Shown here piece after piece: positions 20,961-30,308 of a DNA stretch of 64,000 nucleotides. Source of the DNA: Glebionis coronaria (lineage: Eukaryota > Streptophyta > Magnoliopsida > Asterales > Asteraceae); the NCBI GenBank assembly GCA_025667525.1, contig JANFOE010000053.1:684501-748500 (forward strand), read 5' to 3'. The notes beneath the pieces are model-generated. The model was not told where the DNA came from. It did no database searches and saw only the letters and a list, made by a program, of their open reading frames with translations. The translations under genes were made by a program, and so were the position numbers. Positions within the stretch are counted from its first letter, which is position 1; every line of letters begins with the position of its first letter.

Positions 20961-22410
20961 AAAAGACGCTGCTGCTCTTCTGCTGAAAAATACATCACTT
21001 ACTTAGCAAATTTACGTCGCCTCTTTGTGATTTCTGTTTGACCATTTTATCGAGATAAGCAATATGTAAGTCTTTGAAGAGTGCCAACTGCTTTAGAGGA
21101 TGGAAAAAGTGGGAGTGGGGGTTGACATGTTAACAATGGAAGTGTCCAAACTGTCGAAGTGACTCGACCTTTCCTTTTTTTACTAGGCTAATACCAATAA
21201 CCTTTCATATTGTCGACCCCTTCGAATCCCACTTTAATGCTCCCACTCGGGTGACAGACTTGCGTTACCAATTCCAGCTTGTTTGTAAGTTAACGTATGC
21301 TCATTAATACATTAATAATCTCTTCACTCCACACGATGTGGGACAACACCAAACGAGTACAAAAGTAGTATAACGTCTTTATTTATGTTCATTAAATACA
21401 TTAATTGATGTTTTTTAAGCACATTAGGTTGACTGCTTGCTTATATCGGTAGTGACGGAGCCAGGGGTTCGCCCGGGACATTTATGGATTTTTCATAGTG
21501 TTAATTTTTGATAAAAAAATTATCAATTTTTTAAATGCATATGATCCATTATTATTTTAATGTTGTTAGTATTAAGTTAAAAAAAAGAGACACCTTATAT
21601 TCGTCCCGGCTACGTCCTTGTATATAGGTTGTGTCACGTGTGTGATTTTTTATTTCCAATATTTAAGTGAATGTCATGAGTTCTCACCTGTTCTCACTTG
21701 AAACACGCAAAACGCTATAAAGTTCGAAAACAACATACTGAATCACCCCCTACAACAAATTATGACACAATAAAGTTCCTAATATATCAGCTATCATAAG
21801 GGAAGAAATGTTTTATTATTAAGAAACCACGGGGTTACACTAACCCCCTACAACAAATTATGACACAGGAGGGTCTCGGAGGATTTGCAATAAGTGCCAC
21901 CGGACAGGCCCAATAAACCATAATTTTACCATTGAAACCGGCAGAAAAACATTTTTATCATAAATTTAAGAAAAAAATAACGCAATGTTATGAAAACCGA
22001 GCCCCAACGCTCCGAAAAAACTCTGAAAATACATTTTTATCAAGGCATCAAAATAATGCAACAAAGGTAATGAACCAAAAAGTATCTCTTGATGTTCTGG
22101 GTGTTAAATAAAAAGCTATTGTCTTCAATGAATGTGAGAATAGTTTTGTCAGGTGGTTGTGTCTTCGTCATCTAACACTATAGCTAGGTTGCAAGTTCGA
22201 TCGGACTCAATTGTTCACTCTTTTAAGAGATACAAAGGTTTTGAGTCATTACATCAAAAGGGTCTTGTCCCATCCTCTAGGATCGGTATATAGCTACCGC
22301 TTTATCGGGAGTCGGGACTACTCATGAGTTATAGTGATTTAGATGTTGCAGTTTAGAACGTGTACTTATATAGTTCATGTCATGCTCGTGAACCTCAAGA
22401 ATTATCATCG
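20961..22410. other. Intergenic DNA with a possible MITE at 21449-21621
   Basis: No gene was seen. Segment 21449-21621 starts GGTAGTGACGGAGCCAGG and ends TCCCGGCTACGTCCTTGTA. These are imperfect inverted repeats of a type common in plant miniature elements; no clear target duplication was found. Around 22081-22215 lies a diverged copy of the 4906-5024 segment with the tRNA-like relic. The string CCCCCTACAACAAATTATGACACA occurs twice (about 21746 and 21845) when interrupted spacing is allowed. Confidence 0.35.
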
Positions 22411-22640
22411 TTGGTTAGAAGTATTATAAAGAATGGTACTGATCCTAATTACATAACTTTCAACACGATTTAGAAAGGCCTTTGTGAAGAGAAAACATTG
22501 GATGAAGCTTTAGAACTTTTTGAGCATGTTGATTGGCCTGGTAAAAGGCCTTTGTTCGGTATCTTTCAACACGATATTATCCGCTGTGTGTAAAATGGGT
22601 GATTCTTTTAAACAAATTCACTTGGTCTAGATAAGCCAAA
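22411..22640 (+). pseudogene. PPR-protein relic 2 (best preserved)
   Basis: The frame LVRSIIKNGTDPNYITFNTI, stop, [20 protein letters not shown] is a clear pentatricopeptide repeat: the GxxPNxITFNTLIKGLC core is followed by a helix with DEALELF. A TAG interrupts it, and the frame decays downstream. Flanking sequence (GATAAGCCAAAGACGCCAGT) is shared with the other two relics, so a segment containing a PPR gene part was duplicated in this region. Confidence 0.65.
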
Positions 22641-22754
22641 GACGCCAGTCCCACATACCATAAACATTATTCACTCAGTCTAGAGTCACTTGGTAAAATA
22701 GTCATAACTCAAGACCGGTTCAACTGCAGATAACTTGAGGCACTCTATGAAAGA

Positions 22755-23360
22755 TTTACCACTATAAACATGTAATGGGTTCCTCCAGAATTCATTATCA
22801 AGTCTTTACTAGCAGACGCGCTACCTATTATACTTCCATCATCACTTGAAGATGCCTATAGTCAATGCATCATGTAACCTCTTTGCATACCTTCAACGGT
22901 TTCGTTATCATCCATCCTGAAAATTGTTCAGATAATGAACGAGAAATGGAAAGAATATAAGTACACAGTTATGATCAAAATAGAACAATTCAATAACGTA
23001 CCTTCTTTCTTTATGAAGGTGATTGTTTGTAGTCGATTATGATGTAATGCTCTCAACAAAGAATTCAAGTCGCTGAATTGATTTTTACCATCAAAAGGAG
23101 ACGAGAGAACGGACATAATATTAGCTAGTCTGCTCTTGATATTCTTGTTGAAGTAGCTCCTCATATGCAAATTGATCTTCTTGATCGATTTACATGCATG
23201 GTCTAAATGACACAACTCTGGTTAATGCTCGAGGTCAATGCACACTCGATCAGGCACTGAGGCACTACAAGTTGTGACATAGTTTCTACCATAGTGTTAC
23301 GTACGGCACAACCCATAATACAAAACAAAAAGCACAGGCCCATTAAATTTACGGTAAAGC
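22755..23360 (+). repeat. Duplicated host block B, copy 3
   Basis: It is collinear with 6538-7100, including the minus-strand exon-like frame (about 23000-23215), and then the ACGGCACAACCCATAATAC tail also seen near 7060 and 62290. The tRNA-His that follows copy 1 is absent here. Instead a tRNA-like module follows. Confidence 0.7.
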
Positions 23361-23399
23361 AGAAGCCCATTAATATTAAGTGGTTAAATAAAATATTTA

Positions 23400-23545
23400 G
23401 TGTATAAATAAATAAAAAGGTGAAAGATAATAACAAAATCCACTGTAGCATATTGTCAAAAACATATCGCAATTAACAATATTGTTAAAGCTATAGTTTC
23501 TCGGCTCCTCCTAGGGGTCCCAGGTTTGAGTCCTGGCAGCGGTAT
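23400..23545 (+). repeat. tRNA-like dispersed module, copy 3
   Basis: Near copy of 4523-4665 and 9413-9555, with the T-arm-like end CCAGGTTTGAGTCCTGG and the CAGCGG acceptor-like end. Confidence 0.5.
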
Positions 23546-23613
23546 TTTTTTCCAATATTCTTAATATTCTCATTTTAGCGGTATAGAAAAAGGTTTATTT
23601 GTTAACAGCACGG

Positions 23614-24295
23614 TAGGTGTGTTCATATAAACCGAGAAACCGACGAACCGAGCTGAACCGTACAATCCGAAACCGAAAAAATCCGAAACCGAAGAAACCG
23701 AAACCAAAGAAAACTGAAACCGAAAAACCCCGCTTATAACGGTTTGGTTTCGGTTTTCATTTTTAGATATCCGCGGTTAACCGAACCGAACCGTACATAT
23801 TATATAAAATTTTTATAATTGCATATTCAGATAATGGTACATGTATTACTTATATTAGCATACTATTTTTATTGTACAACGAATTTATCCCTTTAATGTC
23901 AACATTGTATGTGTAAAATTTAGTTGATGTGATCCTAATCCATAGACATCGAATAATTTTTTTTGTTAATATGTTATTTATGACTATTTGAATGCATTTT
24001 TTTTGTAACGAAATAACTTTTGTATGATTTTTATCTATTTAAATATCATTTATTTATACGAGAACGAAGTTTTATGTCGTAAACCATGTTATTATTTATA
24101 AACATAAATTTGATAAACTTATAACATGGTTAACCGTAACCCGAACCGCGGGTAACCGGTCATTTCGGGTAACCGCATGTCCGGTTAACCGCCTTGTATG
24201 GTTTGGTTTCGGGTAGTAAAATTAACTACCCGCCCCGCGGTAGATAGTTAAAATTGTCTAACTACCCGACCCGAACCGACCCGTGAACACCCCTA
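23614..24295. mobile_element. hAT-type miniature element (MITE), 682 bp
   Basis: The termini TAGGTGTGTTCA and TGAACACCCCTA are inverted repeats with one mismatch. They are flanked by the perfect 8-bp duplication CAGCACGG (23606-23613 and 24296-24303), the target size of hAT elements. The interior is non-coding, rich in AACCGAACCG and GGTTCGGGT near the ends and AT-rich in the middle. The paralogous site near 9573 (AACAGCGCCGTACGTAG) lacks the insert, which supports insertion after the duplication of the region. Confidence 0.88.
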
Positions 24296-24303
24296 CAGCA
24301 CGG

Positions 24304-24535
24304 TACATAGATACTTCTAAATGTTTGGCAGAGGCAATTGATTCAGAAGAGAATGATCTATTCGTGGATTGTGATGTAGCAAAAGATACTTGGAAAGGTG
24401 TCGTTGATGGGTGGCAAATTGATAGAAGTACGATCGCCACTCTTGAGGATGTGATCACTCTGTCTCTTGCTGATACACCTCCTACACCAGGCAACCTAAA
24501 GATCTTCGCATACTTTTGTGTATTGTTGGGGTAAT
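24304..24535 (+). pseudogene. LINE zf-RVT relic, second copy
   Basis: An open frame reads EAIDSEENDLFVDCDVAKDTWKG then VVDGWQID and ATLEDVITL. This is typical of the segment after the zinc-binding motif in plant non-LTR retrotransposon reverse transcriptases. It overlaps and extends the relic at 9937-10026. There is no start, and the upstream CPLC motif has been displaced by the MITE. Confidence 0.5.
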
Positions 24536-24539
24536 GAAA

Positions 24540-25205
24540 ATATTTTTTGTGATAGCATACCTGGTCTAAATGACACAAATGTGCTTAATGCTCAAGGTCA
24601 TGTAATGCACAGGCACTACAAGTTGTTAATTCAGATCACATTCCCACGTTGTTTCAATTATAGCAGCTCTTTCTTAATAACATTAGTTGGCTCTAATTTC
24701 ATTATACATGAAATGTATATTTTTGTTATTTTGATATTGTTTTTTATCTACTGATTATGCATTTGTGTTTAGGTTAATGGTGTTTGGAATGGTACTCGAT
24801 TAAGCCTTTGAAAAGCAAAGGATACTTGATTATATTTGCATGTGTTAATGCGTTGCAAATCAGATAATAATTTGTTTCTTTACCTGTGAATTCAGATTCA
24901 ATAACTGTATATCGCTATGTCTGTTCGAGGTTCCAAAACTTAGTCAAAAATGCCTTTTGTGGTTATTCATTACTTTTCATGAAATGCAACTGGTGGGTGC
25001 AGTTTAGTTGGAGCCGACTCCTGAACCAACTTTTGGTGCAGTAGACTCTGGGTTGTTGACTGTCACTTGAATATGATTAGTTTGACTATCTAGCGATTGA
25101 ACCAAAACTTGTGAAGTATTTTGTTGCACGGGCTTTGTGCCTACCAGCAAACGACGTCCTTAGTTTACTAACAAGGATCTACAGACCACCCATGTGGTAT
25201 TCCTC
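24540..25205. other. Intergenic DNA with copies of 4725-4790 and 7610-7830
   Basis: CTTAATGCTCAAGGTCATGT at about 24581 matches about 4720, and 24975-25190 matches 7610-7830. No gene was seen. An imperfect tandem duplication of GGTATTCCTCTTAG lies at 25196-25225, at the junction with the copia splinter. Confidence 0.45.
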
Positions 25206-25208
25206 TTA

Positions 25209-25312
25209 GGGAGGTATTCCTCTTAGTTTTTGGTCTGATTGTGTTTTAACTACTACCTATCCGATTAACAGGCTTCCTTCTTCTGTTCTTGGTGGTCATT
25301 CTCCATTTTTTA
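25209..25312 (+). mobile_element. Splinter of copia B integrase region
   Basis: About 104 bp match 32459-32562 in the integrase region of copia B with only about three differences (for example ACTACTACCTATCCG against ACTGCTACCTATCTG). Homology stops abruptly on both sides, with no LTR or target duplication. It is a filler-type fragment of the same retrotransposon family. Confidence 0.85.
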
Positions 25313-25363
25313 GCATTGTTTCAAGTAAAAATAACGCAATGTTATTGAAACTTAGCCCCAACT

Positions 25364-25530
25364 CTTTTGTGAAGAGAAAACGTTGGATGAAGCTTTAGAA
25401 TATTTTGAACATGTTGATTGGCCTGTTAAAAGGCCTGATTCGGTATTTTTCAATTCTACACGATATTATCTGCTGCATGTAAAATGGGTGATTCTTTTAA
25501 ACAGATTCACTTGGGCTAGATAGGCCAAAG
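25364..25530 (+). pseudogene. PPR-protein relic 3
   Basis: It carries the same [19 protein letters not shown] and SAACKMGDSFKQIH-type segments as relics 1 and 2, again in shifted frames, followed by the shared GATAGGCCAAAGAAGC flank. Confidence 0.5.
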
Positions 25531-26268
25531 AAGCTACTCCCGATAAAAGAAAGAGTAGCTGAAACATACCTAAAGTTACATTTATAGGCCAAAGAAGCCA
25601 GTGCCACATACCATAAACATTAGGGCTAATTACTCAAATAGACCAAGTGTCTTGTCCATTTGTCAAACTGCCCTATTTTATTTAAAACTTCCAAAAATAG
25701 ACCATGCGACTAAGCTACCTTATGTTACCTTATGCAACTTATGCAACTTTAACAAAATTACCAAAATGTCCTTATGTACTAATGTGTAAGATGCATGTAC
25801 AAGTTGTGTAAGAATGTGTCAGTAAACTTTTTATGCGACTTTTATTTTTTTAAATAATTTTTTGTTCTTATACTTTATAATTAATATTTAAATTACTTTT
25901 TATGCGACTTTTCTTTGTTAAATGATTAAAATTTTTTTTTATTGTCTCTTTTTTTACATACCTTTTTTCACTATCATTCACACATAATATTTGTTTTCTC
26001 TCTCTAGTCACAGCCACCATAACTTCATATCCTCACCGTCCCATTTCCGGTATCCGTTTATATTCCGGTGTGACTATACAACCTCGAAAAATAGATCGGT
26101 GGTTTCTGGATCCATATACAGATCCTGCCAGATCTGTAAATTAACCAGCTCTTTCGTTGGATCTTCTGTGTTATGTTTTATCACAAACTCCAACTGTTGC
26201 AGACGACCCACCACAATCAATTTTCGCTGGATCGTTGGATCTGCTGTGAGGGTCATTATAATTTAAAG
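25531..26268. other. Intergenic DNA before the ICln remnant
   Basis: No gene was recognised. 25990-26260 is a C/T-rich stretch that could be a former gene leader, but the ICln N-terminal (PH-like) exons are not found in it. Confidence 0.35.
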
Positions 26269-26404
26269 ATTGACACTGGAGACGAGGATGATGAAACTGA
26301 AAGCCGTGATTCAGAATCAAGCGAGACCCCACTAGATCTGTCAAAGATCACCGAGATGAGGCTTGTGCCTTCTGATCCTACTCAATGTAACCTTGCATCT
26401 CACT

Positions 26405-26573
26405 TTTATATATACATAATAATTATATTTGTTTGAGTTATGTATCTATTATGTTCTAACTCTTGTCATTTGTTTGTTAATAGTGGATACCCTTTTTGAC
26501 GTCTTCTGTGAATGTGCAGAGCTAAATCCCGAACCCGTTGAAGGTAATCTACTTGTTACTATGACTAAAATAT
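26405..26573 (+). repeat. ICln exon duplication, copy 1 (copy 2 at 27718-27890)
   Basis: About 170 bp (from TTATATATACATAATAATTA to ACTATGACTAAAATATGAA), covering an intron end, the 60-bp exon and the next intron start, occurs twice with few differences. The copies are 1.3 kb apart. The second begins exactly where a Helitron-like CTAG terminus ends. Confidence 0.9.
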
Positions 26574-27687
26574 GAAATGACTTTTTTGGATATGTAGACT
26601 AATCTTCAGTTATTATATATTCGTATGATGTAATGGGATATAACAACCTTACAGTATCTCATTGAGCTAGCCAATGAGGACTATAATGAAAGAATGAAAT
26701 TGTCAAAAGGAAACATTTCTTTCACTTATCATCATTCCATAAATATTTACAGTTCAGAATTTAGATGAAACAAAACTGGCTAAACAGATGAGTAAATTTA
26801 GCACACTGGTGGACATACCCGATGTTTTTTTAGTTTTTTTGTAATGGAACAGACTGGTACAAGAAAGGGTTCAAGCTCTTTTATATGGAACTTGGGTTTT
26901 TATCTATGTATACATTGCTTGGCTTTAACGACAAATAAGTTTAAACAATTAATTTTGAATGAGTCGATTTAAGTGGAGAAGAATATTTACAATGGGTCGG
27001 CTTAACCCATTCAACATCATCATTTAATGATGAAATCATTTTTATGGTCATTCTATAGCTTTTACATCTATTTGTCGTATTTAAAAAATGTTGTTAGAGA
27101 CATCTCACTTTCGTAGTCACACAATATTCTATGGTTACTTGTGCACCAGCTCACTTGTACTATATAAATAGGTTTTTTGTTCAGCTCATATCTTTTATTT
27201 TATAGGTAGCCTATCATTTTCACTTTGTTTAACGCATGAGTTTAGTGTGTTCAACATAACATGGAGTTTATTGTCTTATACTAAGAGGTTGGGTGTTTCC
27301 TTTGCCCTCTAGGTTTAGGATCCGTGATCAGAAGAGAAGAGAAGAAAATATAATCCATCACTCTTATTTGTGCTTACTTATTTATTAATTATACGACTTA
27401 GAATTGGTTTCGCTGAATACATTCTTAAGGGTATTATATGTCAAGTTTTGTTACTAGAAATATCTATTTTATGTGTTAATGCTTTCATTTTATATAGTGT
27501 CAAAGCATTTATGTGCAACAATAAGTTACTGGCTACAACAATTACGAAAACTTTTATTCACCCATTCTTGATTGTGTACTTATTTAAATTCATCCTTAGA
27601 TTTTCAATCTAAGTATTGTATTCTATTAACCCATGATAAGTTAGAATAGTTTATTGAAACCAGTTGATACAAAACATTTTAGTTGCC

Positions 27688-27717
27688 ATCCGCGAAATCC
27701 ACGGGTCTATTGTCTAG
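27688..27717 (+). mobile_element. Helitron-like 3' terminus
   Basis: An imperfect hairpin (CCGCGAAATCCACGG) is followed 9 nt later by CTAG, then T. That is the layout of Helitron 3' ends (hairpin, CTRR, insertion before T). The 5' end (TC..) was not located, so the extent of the element is unknown. It may include the first ICln exon copy. Confidence 0.45.
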
Positions 27718-28686
27718 TTTATATATACATAATAATTATATTTGTTTGAGTTATGTATCTATTATGTTCTAACTCTTGTCATTTGTTTGTTAATAGTGGA
27801 TACCCTTTTTGAGGTCTTCTGTGAATGTGTAGAGCTAAATCCCGAACCTATTGAAGGTAATCTACTTGTTACTATGACTAAAATATGAAGTTTTTATATC
27901 TATACTTTCTTATCTGGTTTATTAGAGGAGGAAGAACCACATAACTGGATCTTCAGTGCTGATCAGTTGGTGCTGGAATTGGTATATGCTAAAACCTCTT
28001 ACTAATGTTATTGGTAATCACATTTCTTCCAGCGTCATAAAACCATATTGTTATTCTGTGATTTATCGTATCCAGATGGAGGAGAAATTTTAGAGTGGAA
28101 CGATATACAAATTCCTTTCACCATTGGTCATGCAAATGGAGATGATGACCTGGCTAGCAGTGTGCTTGAGGTATATTTTCATACATATTCTGTTTTATTT
28201 ATTTTCACCAAGAATTAGACCCATGGATCATTATATCTCTTTCACAAGGCATGACTGCTTGTGTCAGTTCTCGCTTTCTACCTTTTAACGAAGTCATAGA
28301 TCTGCATTCTTGCTTGTTTAATTAAAGGAAATGTTCAAATGGGTCATTTTCTGAGAAAATTATATAGGTGCCTAGATGGGTTGGTTAGGTAAAAGGCCAT
28401 AATGGGTTCGGGTTGAAACACGGGTCTGTTTTAGTATAAGATTGAAACGGGCCGAGTTTACCCACAAAACTTCTCTTGTTCATTTTTTAAATTTTTATAA
28501 ATTGTTTATGCTATGATTATCAATTAATAAAAGGATTTGGAAATTATAATCTGAATCAATGAATAATGAATTAATGATGATTGTATACATTAAAAAGACA
28601 TTGGGTGACTTTTTTTATCTGATTAACTCTTGATTCGGCTCTTTTTTTCTAAATAAATGGACCCATTTGAGATAAAATACTGCCCA

Positions 28687-28729
28687 AATCACAGCTTTCA
28701 GTTTCATCATCCTCGTCTCCAGTGTCAAT
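28687..28729 (-). pseudogene. Inverted fragment of the ICln exon at 26269
   Basis: The reverse complement reads ATTGACACTGGAGACGAGGA and on to GAAAGCTGTGATT, matching 26269-26311 with about one change. It is preceded by a normal acceptor (CAAAATCAG). It shows the true exon border, and that a piece of the gene was inverted. Confidence 0.8.
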
Positions 28730-29390
28730 CTGATTTTGGTGAGGATTGGGATGAACAAAACATTTTCACATATTCGAGTATCTATAAATAACTTTTGTCT
28801 TAAGCATGATTAGAAAACCTGTAGCCAATCAATTTAAAAGGTTGTCATAGTATGTATTATAAGACACTATGGTCTGCCTTTTAACTTGTTTAACCTATTT
28901 CGACGCAATCAAATGGGTAAACATTGGCACCTTTATTTATGTTATCCTCTTAATACATAACTAGGCAACGACCTTTATTTCTGTTATCCTCTAATATAAG
29001 GCTAATTTCTTATTAAAAGAGAAAATTTTGGTCTAATTTCTATTTTAGGTTACGACCTTTTTTAAGCCTGATCAGACCATAAAAGTGGCAAAATTTTGAG
29101 TTAACATAATTATCTAAGACAACTGGTTACCAAAAGTAGAAACTGTAACGAAGTTAGCTACTTATGTATTCAGTTAGGCATCTGATATAATGTGATTCTA
29201 GTATTGATTTGATGTTTCCATAAATGTAGTTACACGTGCTCAACAGCGGTTTCGTTTAAGACATTGTTGGATCGAAGTCGAGGGAGCAGTATGTTCTAAT
29301 TGTAGAGGGGAAAAACGGGTAAGCTACTCATTAAGCAGTCTAAGGGCATGCCCGAGATCGTATTGGCCCAATTGGGTTTACCAAATGTAT
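28730..29390. other. Intergenic DNA up to copia B
   Basis: No gene was recognised. A short stretch at 29240-29320 is GC-richer and open in one frame (RFRLRHCWIEVEG..), but no family was assigned. Confidence 0.35.
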
Positions 29391-29567
29391 GATTTGTTAG
29401 AGTTTGTTCTTGTGTCTGTATTCATATCGTGTAGCATCCAGTTGGGGACTACACATTGTCTTTTGTATTCGTTGAGATAGCATCCGTTTGGAGACTGTCC
29501 ATAATAAAGGTTTTAAGTAAATCTGGTGTTCTTGGTGTTTTCATATAAACAAATTAACTTTTTCACA
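29391..29567 (+). repeat. Truncated 5' LTR of copia B
   Basis: It matches the last 177 bp of the 3' LTR (GATTTGTTAGAG to TTTTTCACA). The first 275 bp, including the TATA box, are missing, so transcription could not start from this LTR. Confidence 0.88.
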
Positions 29568-29579
29568 TGGTATCAGAGC
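29568..29579 (+). promoter_or_regulatory. Primer-binding site (tRNA-iMet type)
   Basis: TGGTATCAGAGC follows the LTR end without a gap and is the standard copia primer-binding site complementary to the 3' end of initiator tRNA-Met. Confidence 0.9.
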
Positions 29580-30308
29580 TTTGGCTCTGTTTTTGGGGTT
29601 ATTGATCTTTAAAACTGATGTGTTTTGGGTTTAATTAGTTGGATATTGAAGATCTGCTTCTTAATTGATTTTTTACAAAATTAGGGTTTTCGAAAAATTT
29701 GGGGATTTTTTGATTTTTTGGTTGGGTATTGTTTTTAGAGGTGTTAATCAATGATTAACATTGTTAATTGTTCTAATTTTTACTAATTTCTGAAAAACCC
29801 TAAAATCAGATATTAGGGTTTTTTCTTGGTAAGTTGTTTTTTGCTTGATTCTTCATCACTGCAGGTTTATTGTTGTGTTCCGCTATTGGTTGTGTTGGTT
29901 TTGGTATTCTTGATTGATCTTCTTGATCATTATTGGTGATTGCTGCGCGTTTAGTAATACCTCTCACGCTTTCTCCTTTTATTTTATTTTTTGTTAGAGG
30001 GTTTAGGTGTCGTTGGGATCTAGTTTGATTGGTGTTGTGGAGATATAAGGAGGTGTTATTGATTGATTTGTGATTCTTGTTGATTATCTGTTTTCTTTAT
30101 TGTTTGTTAGTTTCTTGTTTATTTGTTCTTGTTGATTATCTGTTTGTTTTTCCTTTCTTGTTTGCTTGTTTATTATTTTTTGTTTTGACCTTTTTGAAGT
30201 CATCAGCTCTTGACCTGCCACCCATGAGTGGTATGGAAGCCTGAGAACAACCTTTCGACTTGATCTTGTGTTCAACGTTTTTGTTGAGTGTTTTGTGGTG
30301 TGTTCATT

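Larger units (their letters stand above)
26269..28170 (+). pseudogene. ICln (chloride conductance regulatory protein / pICln) gene remnant
   Basis: Exon-like pieces with GT..AG borders: 26269-26386 (IDTGDEDDETES.., DLSKITEMRLVPSDPTQ), 26484-26543 (LDTLFDVFCECAELNPEPVE), a second copy of that exon at 27797-27856 (LFEVFCECVELNPEPIE), 27926-27981 (EEEEPHNWIFSADQ) and 28076-28170 (IGHANGDDDLASSVLE, but in a shifted frame with TAG at 28091). These match the acidic C-terminal half of plant ICln, a chaperone that loads Sm proteins during snRNP assembly. The PH-like N-terminal exons are missing. One exon is duplicated and another copy is inverted at 28687, so the locus is rearranged and not functional. 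Confidence 0.75.

Noticed and set aside
26074..26256. Minus-strand 60-codon frame before the ICln remnant
   Set aside because: No homologue is recognised, and it overlaps a plus-strand frame of equal length. Neither has supporting splice or motif evidence.
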